Origin: an uncultured Prevotella sp.
GTDB taxonomy: Bacteria; Bacteroidota; Bacteroidia; Bacteroidales; Bacteroidaceae
Assembly (NCBI GenBank): GCA_937906495.1
Contig: CALCVT010000017.1
Coordinates: forward strand, 1 to 34,080
Length of the DNA: 34,080 nt
Reading direction: 5' to 3'
The notes under the pieces were generated by a model. That model ran no database searches, was not told where the DNA came from, and saw only the letters and a program-made list of their open reading frames with translations. Of this stretch, positions 1 to 8,130 are shown in pieces; the stretch's first letter is position 1, and the number at the start of each line of letters is the position of its first letter. The position numbers and the translations under genes were made by a program.

Positions 1-54
1 CCGAGAAAATTAAAATATCAATTGGGACATAAAAGTTTTACCGGACACCAATAA
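1..54 (+). pseudogene. Possible C-terminal tail of a tyrosine recombinase (partial)
   Basis: Frame 1 reads 17 residues to a TAA at 52-54 and contains QLGHKSFTGHQ. This resembles the LGHxS box of tyrosine recombinases, but the usual downstream T..Y catalytic tyrosine motif is missing. It could be a degraded integrase end or chance. Only the last residues are in the window, so the call is weak. Confidence 0.18.
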
Positions 55-329
55 TAATTTGTAACAGTCTCTTTTAAAGTTATATCCCTCTGTAGGTCTG
101 TATGGCCCTAATATAAGATTCTTTGTAAACATTCCTATAGGTTAGATTAATTTATGTGTAGAGCATTATTAAATCGAAGGATAAGCCTGCTTTTGTAAAA
201 AATGAGATTAAAACCTTGCTAATCTAAAATAATATGTCTAATTTTGTCAAATCAAAGTGCAGAAAATATACTATCAATCTCTGCAAACTAACTATTTAAG
301 TAGACTAATTAATCTTTAATCATTCCATT
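55..329. other. AT-rich intergenic region, no gene seen
   Basis: This stretch is AT-rich and holds no convincing reading frame. The best promoter candidate for the downstream secreted protein is TTTG at 243-246 with TATACTAT at 267-274, 20 nt further on. It fits the Bacteroidetes TTTG/TAnnTTTG pattern only partly, so the promoter of the next gene is not settled. Confidence 0.3.
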
Positions 330-2507
330 ATGAACAAAATTACACGTTGCATTTCGCTGGTTCTAATGGCCTTCTTGTTTATCGGTAATGCCTGGTCACA
401 AGGATTCATTATAGGCCCAGCAGCTAAGCGCTTGCTTAGTACTTTTCCCGTAGAAGTTGGTAATCCCAGTGCAGACAGTCCAAGTCGTCAAAAACTACAG
501 GATATAGCAAATAATCCTGATAATTATACATTTGAAGAACTGGAAGCTGCTACTCAGGATTTTTACAATGAAGCCAACATTGTAATGCCTGAGGATGGAA
601 AAACCTATTTGTTAGTTCACACAGCTCCAAATGGTACCCAGTTTTATGCAGACGAAAAGGCTGACAATGGTGTAGCCACAGATATTGCGCTCACCCCCAA
701 AGCCGAAGTAACAGATCCTTCAAAGCAGGCAAGTATCCAGTTTACTTGCAAGCGTACGGCCGATGGCAAGTATAACTTTGTTACAGCTTCTGGCAATTAT
801 TTCTGCATTCACAGCAGTTACAACGGCAGCAGTTGGATGGATGTAAGCCGTACAGGTTTTACCACCGAGTATAAAGCCGAAGACAACGATCTTGAATTGC
901 AAAAACTTGTACCCGGTGAAAAGGTTTCGGCAACGCCCGACAAACTGATGGGCTTGATGTGCATCAAGGGCAAACGCGGTATTCGTATTTCGGGTGGCGA
1001 AGTTGGCGAGTTGATAATTGGTTATCTTGTAATCAAGTCAAATGGCTCTGATTATGATGGTGCAAACGATCCTTACTTTACTGATATCAATACATCTGCC
1101 ATTCGCTTGATTGAAGTTGCTAAAGCTGAGCCCGAACCCCAACCTGAGCCTTCAAAGACATTCCCCATTGCAGGTGTAACACCTGAGGGTGGATTTGACC
1201 AGACTTTCGAAGCCTTCCCCGAAATTACCTTGACCTTCGACAATGCCATTCAGCTTGCCGCAGGAAAAGAAATTGCAGTTGCTATGCGCGGTGCTGACAC
1301 CGAGGCTACAGCTAAAGTAACTTTTAACGAAGCAGAACCCACAAAGGCTGTAGTCAATGTAGAAGGGGCTAATGTTAGTGGTCTTTATACACTTACAATT
1401 CCGCAGGGCCTCTTTGTAACTACCGAAGGTGCTGAAAACGAAGAGAAAGTTTTAAGCTATATTATCGAGATACCCGTTGTTGCCAATACCTTCAACTACG
1501 AGTCGGTTAATCCGCAGAATGAGTCTGAAGTTAAGGTTCTCGACATGGTAGAGCTTACTTACAACTCGCAGGATCAGCCTGGCTATATTGATGCTACCAA
1601 GGCAATGATTCCTATTATGTGTGGCGAGGAGTTTTATGCAACTGCTACTATAGACCTTGACCCCGAAAATTGGAATTGTGTAACTATCACGCTTGTACAG
1701 GATATTACCGAACCCGGTACTTATACGTTGCAGATTCCTGAAGGTGTTATCTGGAATACACTTTACGATGAATATGCTGAAGATAAAGGAGTCTCAGCTG
1801 GTGCTCGTTACAATCCCGAGTTCACTCTTACCTATACTGTGAACCCTGTAGGCGAAAATGTACAGAACATCGATGAACTTAGCATTGAGAAGGCTTACCT
1901 CCTTTACAACCCCATCGATAAGGTTTATGCCGTTTACGATACTTCAAAGGGTAACAATATTTGGTCGGCAAATCCGGTTAACGGACACTTCAGCGACTAT
2001 GCTACCACCCTCAATATCGATTCTCCCAGCAGCAGCTGGATGGGTATTAAGGACAAAGAGGGTAACTTCTACATTTACAACCTTGGTAACGAAAAGTTCC
2101 TTCAAACTCCCGGTTGGGCTTCAAATGGAAATGCTTGCACTGCTGCTACCTTCTCAACCGAACCTGTAGCCTTGACAGTAGTAACTCGTGAGGATGGCTA
2201 CCTGGCCTTTACCTCGCATGCTGACGATGATCACACCTTCTTCTGTGCAGCAGCTGCTGAGCCCGATCGTCAGATGAGCATCTGGACTTCCGATGATCAT
2301 GGTTGTGCATGGGTATTCCAGGAGAATCCGAATGTAAAAGCCGATTCTGAAATTCTGGACAAGATTACAGCAATCCAGCAGGTTATCAGCGAATCTAATC
2401 AGGTAAAGGCCGTTTACGACCTTAGTGGTGTAAAGATGCAGGTAACCGACCTTAATAAACTCCCCAAGGGTGTTTATATTGTTAATGGAAAGAAAGTGGT
2501 TAAGTAG
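330..2507 (+). CDS. Large secreted protein with Ig-like repeats and C-terminal sorting-type tail
   Basis: This is a 725-residue protein of unknown function. Residues 1-24 form a signal peptide (a basic start, then a hydrophobic core ending in AWSQG), so it is exported. Around 90-250 there is a globular region beginning DGKTYLLVHTAPNGTQFY. A related-looking region begins near 510 (EKAYLLYNPIDKVYAVYD), suggesting a duplicated fold flanking the middle. A PEPQPEPS linker at about 267-275 leads into two probable Ig-like beta domains at about 277-380 and 381-503. The tail from about 691 (VYDLSGVKMQ, then LPKGVYIVNGKKVVK) resembles the C-terminal tail common on exported Bacteroidales proteins and related to type IX secretion sorting domains. 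No catalytic motif is visible. A substrate-binding or surface structural role is possible but is inference. The gene stands alone, with a strong terminator after it. Confidence 0.85.
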   Translation: MNKITRCISLVLMAFLFIGNAWSQGFIIGPAAKRLLSTFPVEVGNPSADSPSRQKLQDIANNPDNYTFEELEAATQDFYNEANIVMPEDGKTYLLVHTAPNGTQFYADEKADNGVATDIALTPKAEVTDPSKQASIQFTCKRTADGKYNFVTASGNYFCIHSSYNGSSWMDVSRTGFTTEYKAEDNDLELQKLVPGEKVSATPDKLMGLMCIKGKRGIRISGGEVGELIIGYLVIKSNGSDYDGANDPYFTDINTSAIRLIEVAKAEPEPQPEPSKTFPIAGVTPEGGFDQTFEAFPEITLTFDNAIQLAAGKEIAVAMRGADTEATAKVTFNEAEPTKAVVNVEGANVSGLYTLTIPQGLFVTTEGAENEEKVLSYIIEIPVVANTFNYESVNPQNESEVKVLDMVELTYNSQDQPGYIDATKAMIPIMCGEEFYATATIDLDPENWNCVTITLVQDITEPGTYTLQIPEGVIWNTLYDEYAEDKGVSAGARYNPEFTLTYTVNPVGENVQNIDELSIEKAYLLYNPIDKVYAVYDTSKGNNIWSANPVNGHFSDYATTLNIDSPSSSWMGIKDKEGNFYIYNLGNEKFLQTPGWASNGNACTAATFSTEPVALTVVTREDGYLAFTSHADDDHTFFCAAAAEPDRQMSIWTSDDHGCAWVFQENPNVKADSEILDKITAIQQVISESNQVKAVYDLSGVKMQVTDLNKLPKGVYIVNGKKVVK

Positions 2508-2557
2508 TAACCTTTCTGTACTTTATCGTTGCCCATGAGGGTAGCGTCCATGCTAAG

Positions 2558-2599
2558 AATCAAAAAGTTGCACTTGATTTCAGGTGCAACTTTTTGATT
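2558..2599 (+). terminator. Strong intrinsic terminator after the secreted protein gene
   Basis: A perfect 16-bp stem (2558-2573 with 2584-2599) encloses a 10-nt loop. The 3' arm contains CTTTTT and is followed by a T-rich run, TCTTTTTTG. It lies 50 nt after the stop codon. Confidence 0.85.
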
Positions 2600-3000
2600 T
2601 CTTTTTTGTTATTGCTATCCGATACAATGACTATATATGTACATAGTTTTTTTAGTAAAGATAACAGCAAGAGTAGATATCCTATGAGAATGGCTAGGGC
2701 AAATAATGTTGTTTGTAAAACTTTACGCTACAGCAATATTTTTTGAATCTCTACGTTCTGTGAATTATGTTTCTTAATTTCCGGACATTCAATTTTTGAG
2801 AAATAAAAGTAAGATCTACTATCAGCGTAATTTTATTCCCCCTTTTTAAATGCCTTGTGGTAATCTTCATCCGTTGTTATAGCAGAAATATCTATTCTTC
2901 GTCTTCAATGTTTTAAAAATTGGTTTCCTTTTGTGTTTTCAAAGGGAAGTTCATATGTTGTACGTGTAAAGTTTATTTTTCTAAGTCAACGTAATCACAA
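2600..3000. other. AT-rich intergenic spacer between convergent genes
   Basis: No supported gene, RNA or repeat was seen in this 400-nt AT-rich stretch. It lies between the terminator of the plus-strand secreted protein and that of pflB on the minus strand. Confidence 0.4.
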
Positions 3001-3044
3001 AAAGTCCGGATTCCATATGTAAACCACAGTAGAATCCGGACTTT
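3001..3044 (-). terminator. Terminator of pflB
   Basis: A perfect 13-bp inverted repeat, AAAGTCCGGATTC (3001-3013) with GAATCCGGACTTT (3032-3044), has an 18-nt loop. On the minus strand it runs into TTTTTGTG. It lies about 90 nt past the pflB stop. Confidence 0.75.
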
Positions 3045-3133
3045 AAATAATTATGGGGCCCAAAAAGTTTTTAGAGGCCTATATTGTATTTACGTGTTTT
3101 GTTTGTAAGTGTTTTTACAAATCTGAGCGTAAA

Positions 3134-5350
3134 TTACATGCGTTGGTGGAACGAGCGGGATATAACCTCTAACTGGTGCTCACGCGAGAGTTTCACAAAG
3201 TTCACAGCGTAACCACTTACACGGATTGTCAATTGCGGATAGTTTTCGGGATGCTCCATGGCGTCCTCCAGCATTTCGCGGTTCAGCACATTTACGTTCA
3301 AGTGATGAGCACCCTTAGTAAAGTAGCCGTCCATCATCGTTACGAGGTTTTCAATGCGTTCTTCGGGCGTGGGGCCAAGGCTTTTGGGAACAATGCTGAA
3401 TGTGTTCGAAATACCATCCTGCGAGTCGCGGTAGCGCAGTTTTGCAACCGAAGCCAGCGAGGCGATGGCACCGCTCTTGTCGCGGCCGTGCATGGGGTTG
3501 GCACCCGGTGCAAAGGCAACTCCCGATTCGCGACCATCAGGGGTAGCTCCTGTTTTCTTACCATACATCACGTTCGAGGTAATGGTCAGCAGTGAGAGTG
3601 TGGGGCGTGCATTCTTGTAAACGGGGAGTTTCTTGAGTTCTTCCGAGAAGTAGTATACAAGGTCAACACCCAAGTGGTCAACGCGGTCGTCGTTGTTGCC
3701 AAAGCAGGGGAATTCGCCTTGAATGTCGAAGCCCTCAGTCAAGCCAATCTCATTGCGTTTAGCAGTAACTTGTGCATATTTGATGGCTGAGAGTGAGTCG
3801 ATAGCGATAGAGAGGCCGGCAGCACCATATGCCAGATTGATGCTGGGGTTGGTATCGATAAATGCCATTTGTGCCTTCTCGTAGTAGTACTTGTCGTGCA
3901 TGTAGTGGATGATGTTCATGGCATCGTTATACACGCGGGCAATCTGAGTCAGCACTTGTTTGTAGTTGTGCATTACCTCTTCAAAGTTGAGCTTATCGCC
4001 ACTCAGCACGGGAATGCCCTCGACCATGAGTGTACCTGTTTTTTCGCATCGTCCGCCATTGATGGCCAGCAGCAGGGCCTTGGCCAGGTTGCAACGTGCA
4101 CCGAAGAACTGAATCTGACGGCCAATTTCCTGGTATGAAACACAGCAGGCAATACCATAGTCGTCAGAGCCGCGCACTTCACGCATGAGTGAGTCGTTTT
4201 CGTATTGAATAGACGAGGTGTCTACGCTCACCTGTGCACAGAAGTTTTTGAATCCTTCGGGCAGTTCGGGGCTCCAAAGTACTGTAAGGTTGGGCTCAGG
4301 CGAGGGACCAAGGTTGTAAAGCGTTTGCAAGAAGCGGAACGAAGTTTTAGTTACCTTGGTGCGGCCATCGTTAAAGCGTCCGCCAATCGACTCGGTTACC
4401 CAAGTGGGGTCGCCGGCAAAGATTTCGTTGTAGGCATCCATGCGCAGATGGCGTACCATGCGGAGTTTCATAACAAACTGGTCGATGAGTTCCTGTGCAA
4501 ACATTTCGTCGATGAGGTTGTGCTTGAGGTCGTGCTCAATGTAGATGTCGAGGAACGATGAAACATTACCCAGCGACATGGCAGCACCATCCTGCTCCTT
4601 AACAGCAGCCAGATAAGCCATATATACCCACTGAACAGCCTCTTGAGCATTTTGTGCCGGACGCGAAAGATCCAAACCATAGTATTCGCCCATTACCTTA
4701 ATTTCGTTCAAGGCTTTAATCTGTTCAGCAACCTCCTCGCGCAAGCGGATTTGTGCTTCGGTCATCGGTCCGGTCAAGCCCTTGAGATCGTCCTTTTTAG
4801 CTTCTATCAGTCGGTCAAGACCATAGAGTGCCAGACGGCGATAGTCGCCGATGATGCGTCCGCGTGCATAGTTGTCGGGAAGTCCAGTCAGGAAGCCGAG
4901 CGAGCGGAAACGTCTGATTTCTTCGGTATATACGTCAAAGACACCATCGTTGTGGGTCTTGCGGTAGTGCGTAAAGATGTCCTTTACCTTCGGGTTTACC
5001 TCGCATCCTTGTTGGATGCAAGCCTTTTCTACAACTTTGATGCCACCAAACGGCTTGATGGAGCGACGGAGGAGTTCGTCGGTCTGAAGGCCAACAATGA
5101 GTTCGCTGTCGCGGTCAATGTATCCGGCCTTGTGCGATGAGATGGTCGAAACCGTGTCGGGGTCGAGTGAGCGTACACCTCCGTTGGCACGTTCTTCCTC
5201 GAGAGCTTGCAAGCAGATGTTCCACAATTTGCGTGTACGGTCTGTGGGGCCGGCAAGGAAAGAGGCATCGCCTTCGTAGGGAGTCAGGTTACGGCGTACG
5301 AAGTCGGTTACGTTGATAAGATTGGTCCAGGGTCCTTCGATGAAGTTCAT
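3134..5350 (-). CDS. pflB: Formate C-acetyltransferase (pyruvate formate-lyase)
   Basis: This glycyl-radical enzyme converts pyruvate and CoA to acetyl-CoA and formate in the cytoplasm during anaerobic fermentation. The 738-residue length fits the family (E. coli PflB is 760). The tandem active-site cysteines are C402-C403 in GIACCVSYQE. The radical glycine is G713 in RVSGYAV, 26 residues from the C-terminus. The N-terminus begins MNFIEGPW and matches full-length family members, so the first Met is kept. It is monocistronic, with its own promoter and terminator. Its activase gene, pflA, is about 13 kb away on the other strand rather than adjacent. The upstream region carries a strong Bacteroidetes promoter overlapped by an inverted repeat, suggesting repressor or activator control. 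Redox control would fit the enzyme's role but is not shown. Confidence 0.97.
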   Translation of the reverse strand: MNFIEGPWTNLINVTDFVRRNLTPYEGDASFLAGPTDRTRKLWNICLQALEEERANGGVRSLDPDTVSTISSHKAGYIDRDSELIVGLQTDELLRRSIKPFGGIKVVEKACIQQGCEVNPKVKDIFTHYRKTHNDGVFDVYTEEIRRFRSLGFLTGLPDNYARGRIIGDYRRLALYGLDRLIEAKKDDLKGLTGPMTEAQIRLREEVAEQIKALNEIKVMGEYYGLDLSRPAQNAQEAVQWVYMAYLAAVKEQDGAAMSLGNVSSFLDIYIEHDLKHNLIDEMFAQELIDQFVMKLRMVRHLRMDAYNEIFAGDPTWVTESIGGRFNDGRTKVTKTSFRFLQTLYNLGPSPEPNLTVLWSPELPEGFKNFCAQVSVDTSSIQYENDSLMREVRGSDDYGIACCVSYQEIGRQIQFFGARCNLAKALLLAINGGRCEKTGTLMVEGIPVLSGDKLNFEEVMHNYKQVLTQIARVYNDAMNIIHYMHDKYYYEKAQMAFIDTNPSINLAYGAAGLSIAIDSLSAIKYAQVTAKRNEIGLTEGFDIQGEFPCFGNNDDRVDHLGVDLVYYFSEELKKLPVYKNARPTLSLLTITSNVMYGKKTGATPDGRESGVAFAPGANPMHGRDKSGAIASLASVAKLRYRDSQDGISNTFSIVPKSLGPTPEERIENLVTMMDGYFTKGAHHLNVNVLNREMLEDAMEHPENYPQLTIRVSGYAVNFVKLSREHQLEVISRSFHQRM

Positions 5351-5495
5351 AGGTCGAAAAAGGATTTAGGAGTAAATATTAAGGGTAGGGTGCCTTGCTG
5401 CCACTAGGGCTGCAGGGTACTTCCCAATGATTTCAGTAAGTGTTTTTAAGTAGAAAACAAGCCTGCAAAAGGCTTGTTGTTCATGTTTTGTGCTG

Positions 5496-5527
5496 CAAAG
5501 ATAGTGCTTTGTACCTATTTGTACAAA
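5496..5527 (-). promoter_or_regulatory. pflB promoter, TTTG-N20-TATCTTTG
   Basis: On the minus strand, the -33 box TTTG (complement of 5524-5527) and the -7 box TATCTTTG (complement of 5496-5503) are separated by exactly 20 nt. Both match the Bacteroidetes primary sigma factor consensus. The predicted start near 5489 gives a leader of about 140 nt for pflB. Confidence 0.8.
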
Positions 5528-5528
5528 G
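5507..5528. promoter_or_regulatory. Inverted repeat operator candidate over the pflB promoter
   Basis: CTTTGTAC at 5507-5514 and GTACAAAG at 5521-5528 form an 8-bp inverted repeat with a 6-nt spacer. It covers the -33 box and most of the promoter spacer, the place expected for a dimeric repressor. The inner 18 bp have the TTGT-N10-ACAA outline of a Rex-type site but not its usual internal bases, so the regulator is unknown. Confidence 0.5.
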
Positions 5529-5776
5529 AAACGGATGATTTTAATTAACTAAATTGTAATAAGTACAAACTTTGGCGCTTACATATAGCAATTGCACGTT
5601 TTAAAGCAAAGCGTGCAATCTTATATCCCCCTTTGTTGTTTGTACACTTGCTCACATTTTCATGCATTCAGCTGTGAGGTTGGTATATTGCTTACCAAAC
5701 TTTTGTTGTCCTTGTATAAAGAAGGTGTGCAAGTGCAGCAAAGGTATAAGGTGTATCTTATTATGGAGAGATGGTT
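5529..5776. other. Upstream region of pflB with extra half-sites and a small inverted repeat
   Basis: No gene is supported here. Two more copies of the operator half-site occur: GTACAAA at 5563-5569 and TTTGTAC at 5639-5645. An 8-bp inverted repeat, ATTGCACG (5591-5598) with CGTGCAAT (5612-5619), lies between them. It could act as a weak terminator for the lipoprotein gene to the right. Confidence 0.35.
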
Positions 5777-6361
5777 TTAGCAGCCCTCAAACACAGAGGG
5801 GGCTTCGGTGCTCAGAGTGGGGTAGTTGTTAGCCGGAGGAGGTGTGGGGGTGTCTGGTTCGTCGGAATCAGGGTCATCCTCGCAGAATTCGTAGTCGTAG
5901 AGTGGTTTGATACCCGGCTTATAGTAATATTTTTGTTTGATGCCCAGCAGTATCACACGGCTGCCCAGCAAGTGCGGATTGTCTGCCAGATTTAGGCTGT
6001 AGCGCTCATCGGTGTTATTTAGCAGTTGTACGGCTGCGCAGCGGTTAAAGTCGGTTTCATTGTTGTTGTCGGCAATAACAATGTTCGAGGCTACGGCTCC
6101 TTCGGTGCTGAACACCGTGTTCGACAGGCTCCTTCCTGCGACAAAGCCTACAATGTAGCCCCTTACAAGCACTTCGGTTCCATCTTCAACTTCACTCAAA
6201 TTGACCACTTGAAGCACCTGGCCCGAAGGGTCGTCAGGTCCGTCCTCGCCGGGTTTATCGGTTGGAATGTCGGTTTCGGGGGGCAGTTCGTCTGCCAATT
6301 CAATTTTTCCGCACGAAGGCATTAGCGTTAGCAGCAGTATAGCCAGAATAAAATGCTTCAT
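5777..6361 (-). CDS. Lipoprotein with a DUF6359-like domain
   Basis: This is a predicted 194-residue lipoprotein of unknown function. The start at 6361 (MKHFILAILLLTLMPSC) is preferred over the longer frame because it gives a clean signal peptide and lipobox with the lipidated Cys at position 17. An Asp/Pro/Glu-rich spacer follows. The folded part begins near VNLSEVEDGTEVLVRGYIVG and continues through SNIVIADNNNETDF, VQLLNN and LNLADNPHLLG. This order resembles the DUF6359 (OB-fold-like) domains seen in Bacteroidales surface proteins. It ends in an acidic and proline-rich tail with a final Cys. It is a single gene, 131 nt downstream of the MATE gene. The family call is from recall of its pattern, not a search. 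Confidence 0.72.
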   Translation of the reverse strand: MKHFILAILLLTLMPSCGKIELADELPPETDIPTDKPGEDGPDDPSGQVLQVVNLSEVEDGTEVLVRGYIVGFVAGRSLSNTVFSTEGAVASNIVIADNNNETDFNRCAAVQLLNNTDERYSLNLADNPHLLGSRVILLGIKQKYYYKPGIKPLYDYEFCEDDPDSDEPDTPTPPPANNYPTLSTEAPSVFEGC

Positions 6362-6381
6362 AACCACAGGTATTAGATTCG

Positions 6382-6389
6382 CAAATGTA
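6382..6389 (-). promoter_or_regulatory. Possible -7 box for the DUF6359-like lipoprotein gene
   Basis: TACATTTG on the minus strand matches TAnnTTTG about 20 nt before the chosen start codon. No clear TTTG box lies at the right distance upstream, so it is only a candidate. Confidence 0.3.
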
Positions 6390-6492
6390 CGAAATAATAT
6401 CTGCATATTGGCTCATTTTCAGCAAATATATTCGTTTTAATCCCTGTTGCAGTAGCTTTTGCATGGTGTACGTGTAACAGAAGTTTGCAGAG

Positions 6493-7842
6493 TTAGATTT
6501 GCTTTTTCTGCCAATTTCCCCATTTAAGGTAGGCATATGAAAATACCATTGCAAAGAAAGCATATACGTATTCGCTCATCCAGCACCAATGCAAGGCAAC
6601 TCGGAAGTGAAAAATGGCAATGCCAATGTACACACAGTAGATGGCCAGTGCTGTAAATTCAATAGCTAGTGCGGTACGTGTATTACCAGTTCCGCTTACA
6701 GAGTGAAATAGAATTTGTGCTGGAATGGTAAAGATGTATGATGAAAGCATCATATAGAGAGCTCCACGCGAGGCATTGAGCAAAGCTGTGTCGGTGGTAA
6801 AAATTCCCATTATGAGGTTGGGAAACAATGCTATAAAGGTAATGAGCGGAATAAGTACTAAAAATCCCAGTCGGATGGTGCGGTGCAGCATGGGCCATAC
6901 GGCTTGGTTTTGACCCTGTCCCATTAAATTGCTTGCCAGTGTGCTGGCTGTCGAGGCTAAGGCTATAACGGTCATAAAGGTAAACGACGAGATATTGCGC
7001 ACTATGTTGGTGGCTGCCAGGTAGCGTTCGCCGAGATGTTCGACAGATAGGAAGAACAGGAACCACGTGGCGAGTGAAAGAAAATTTTGCACCATAGTCC
7101 AGATGCTGATGCCTAACACTTTGCCAAGCAGGCCGAAACGGAACTTGGGCAAACGATTGAGGGCATACTTGGCATAGGGGATGCTGCGCCGGGTATAGCA
7201 TATAAAAAAGAGGGTTGATACCCCTTCGGCCAGACAACTGCCTATGGCAGCACCGGCTATGCCTAAAGCCGGAACACCTAACTTTCCGAAAATAAGTATG
7301 TAGTTGAAGCATACATTGCTCAAAACCATTACTACCGAGTTGAGGGTGAGCGTACGTGTATGGGTGGTAGCAACGTAGAATGCCCGGAACATGACATTGA
7401 TAAAGGCAAAGAAAAAGCCAAATATGCGCCACTGCAGGTAGTCGTTGGCAGCAACGAACACCTGGTGCGACTGTATCATCATTTCGAGCAGACGGGGGGC
7501 GAAGGTACGGCTTAGGTAAAAGAGCAGCAGTGCCATGAGCAGCAGGAAGGCAATGCTGTGATAAAAGATGCTGCCAATGCGGTCGTGATTGCCTTCGCCG
7601 TTGCGACGCCCCATCAGGATTTGTGCGCCAATGCTGAAGCCAAGTCCTAACATGAAGATTGTGATGTAGAAAATCCCACCCAAGGCAGAGGCTCCCAGTT
7701 CTATTTCGCCCACGCGCCCCAAAAAGGCTGTATCTGTCATACCAATGAGTTGTTCCATCAGTGTGCTGATAAGGATGGGATAGGCTATGGCCCAAATTTG
7801 ACCATAGGAGTAGGTGTGTAAGGATTGGATTTTCATAAACAA
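6493..7842 (-). CDS. MATE family multidrug/cation efflux transporter
   Basis: This 449-residue inner-membrane protein has about 12 hydrophobic segments, the size and layout of MATE exporters (Na+ or H+ coupled). The N-terminal helix, IWAIAYPILISTLMEQLIGMTDTAFLGRVGEIELGA (given here as a family pattern: TM1 with P, then TDTAFLGR.G..ELGA), is diagnostic. A second repeat starts near residue 230 with SIWTMVQNFLSLATWF. The substrate cannot be told from sequence. Translation may begin at M1 or M3 (MKIQSLHTYSYGQ). It is transcribed with the minus-strand neighbours but separated from the phytase-like gene by a 288-nt gap with a terminator, so it probably has its own promoter. None with a full consensus was found. 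Confidence 0.92.
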   Translation of the reverse strand: MFMKIQSLHTYSYGQIWAIAYPILISTLMEQLIGMTDTAFLGRVGEIELGASALGGIFYITIFMLGLGFSIGAQILMGRRNGEGNHDRIGSIFYHSIAFLLLMALLLFYLSRTFAPRLLEMMIQSHQVFVAANDYLQWRIFGFFFAFINVMFRAFYVATTHTRTLTLNSVVMVLSNVCFNYILIFGKLGVPALGIAGAAIGSCLAEGVSTLFFICYTRRSIPYAKYALNRLPKFRFGLLGKVLGISIWTMVQNFLSLATWFLFFLSVEHLGERYLAATNIVRNISSFTFMTVIALASTASTLASNLMGQGQNQAVWPMLHRTIRLGFLVLIPLITFIALFPNLIMGIFTTDTALLNASRGALYMMLSSYIFTIPAQILFHSVSGTGNTRTALAIEFTALAIYCVYIGIAIFHFRVALHWCWMSEYVYAFFAMVFSYAYLKWGNWQKKQI

Positions 7843-8000
7843 ACTTGAGATGAAGTGTGGGTGTGCGTCGGTATCTGGCTGTTAGTCCCTTTGCTGCAGA
7901 AGCCATGTGGGGTGTATAGGCTTAAACATGGCGTGTTGAATGTTTTGCACGCTATGTAAAAAGAGCTGTACGGGGTTAGTGTGTGGTAGAGTGTCAAGCC

Positions 8001-8037
8001 AAAAGGGCTGGGTTCCCTTTCGGTGAGAACCCAACCC
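8001..8037 (-). terminator. Terminator of the phytase-like gene
   Basis: GGGCTGGGTTC (8005-8015) pairs with GAACCCAACCC (8027-8037) through 10 Watson-Crick pairs and one G-U in the minus-strand RNA. The loop is 11 nt, followed by UUUU (complement of 8001-8004). The rest of the 288-nt gap (7843-8130) shows no gene. Confidence 0.7.
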
Positions 8038-8130
8038 CTAGTGTTGGCTATGCCTTGTGAGGCTTGTATGGTTTGCATGAAGGGGCAAAGTACATTTTGC
8101 CGCTTATAGCCTAGCTGGTTATACAGGCTG

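Noticed and set aside
5507..5528. Firm assignment of the pflB palindrome as a Rex site
   Set aside because: The outer TTGT/ACAA and 18-bp length fit, but the inner GAA/TTC bases typical of Rex sites are not there, so it stays an unnamed operator candidate.
6683..7906. A 407-codon minus-strand frame overlapping the MATE gene
   Set aside because: It is an alternative frame of the MATE gene with no hydrophobic pattern or family match; the MATE frame is clearly the coding one.
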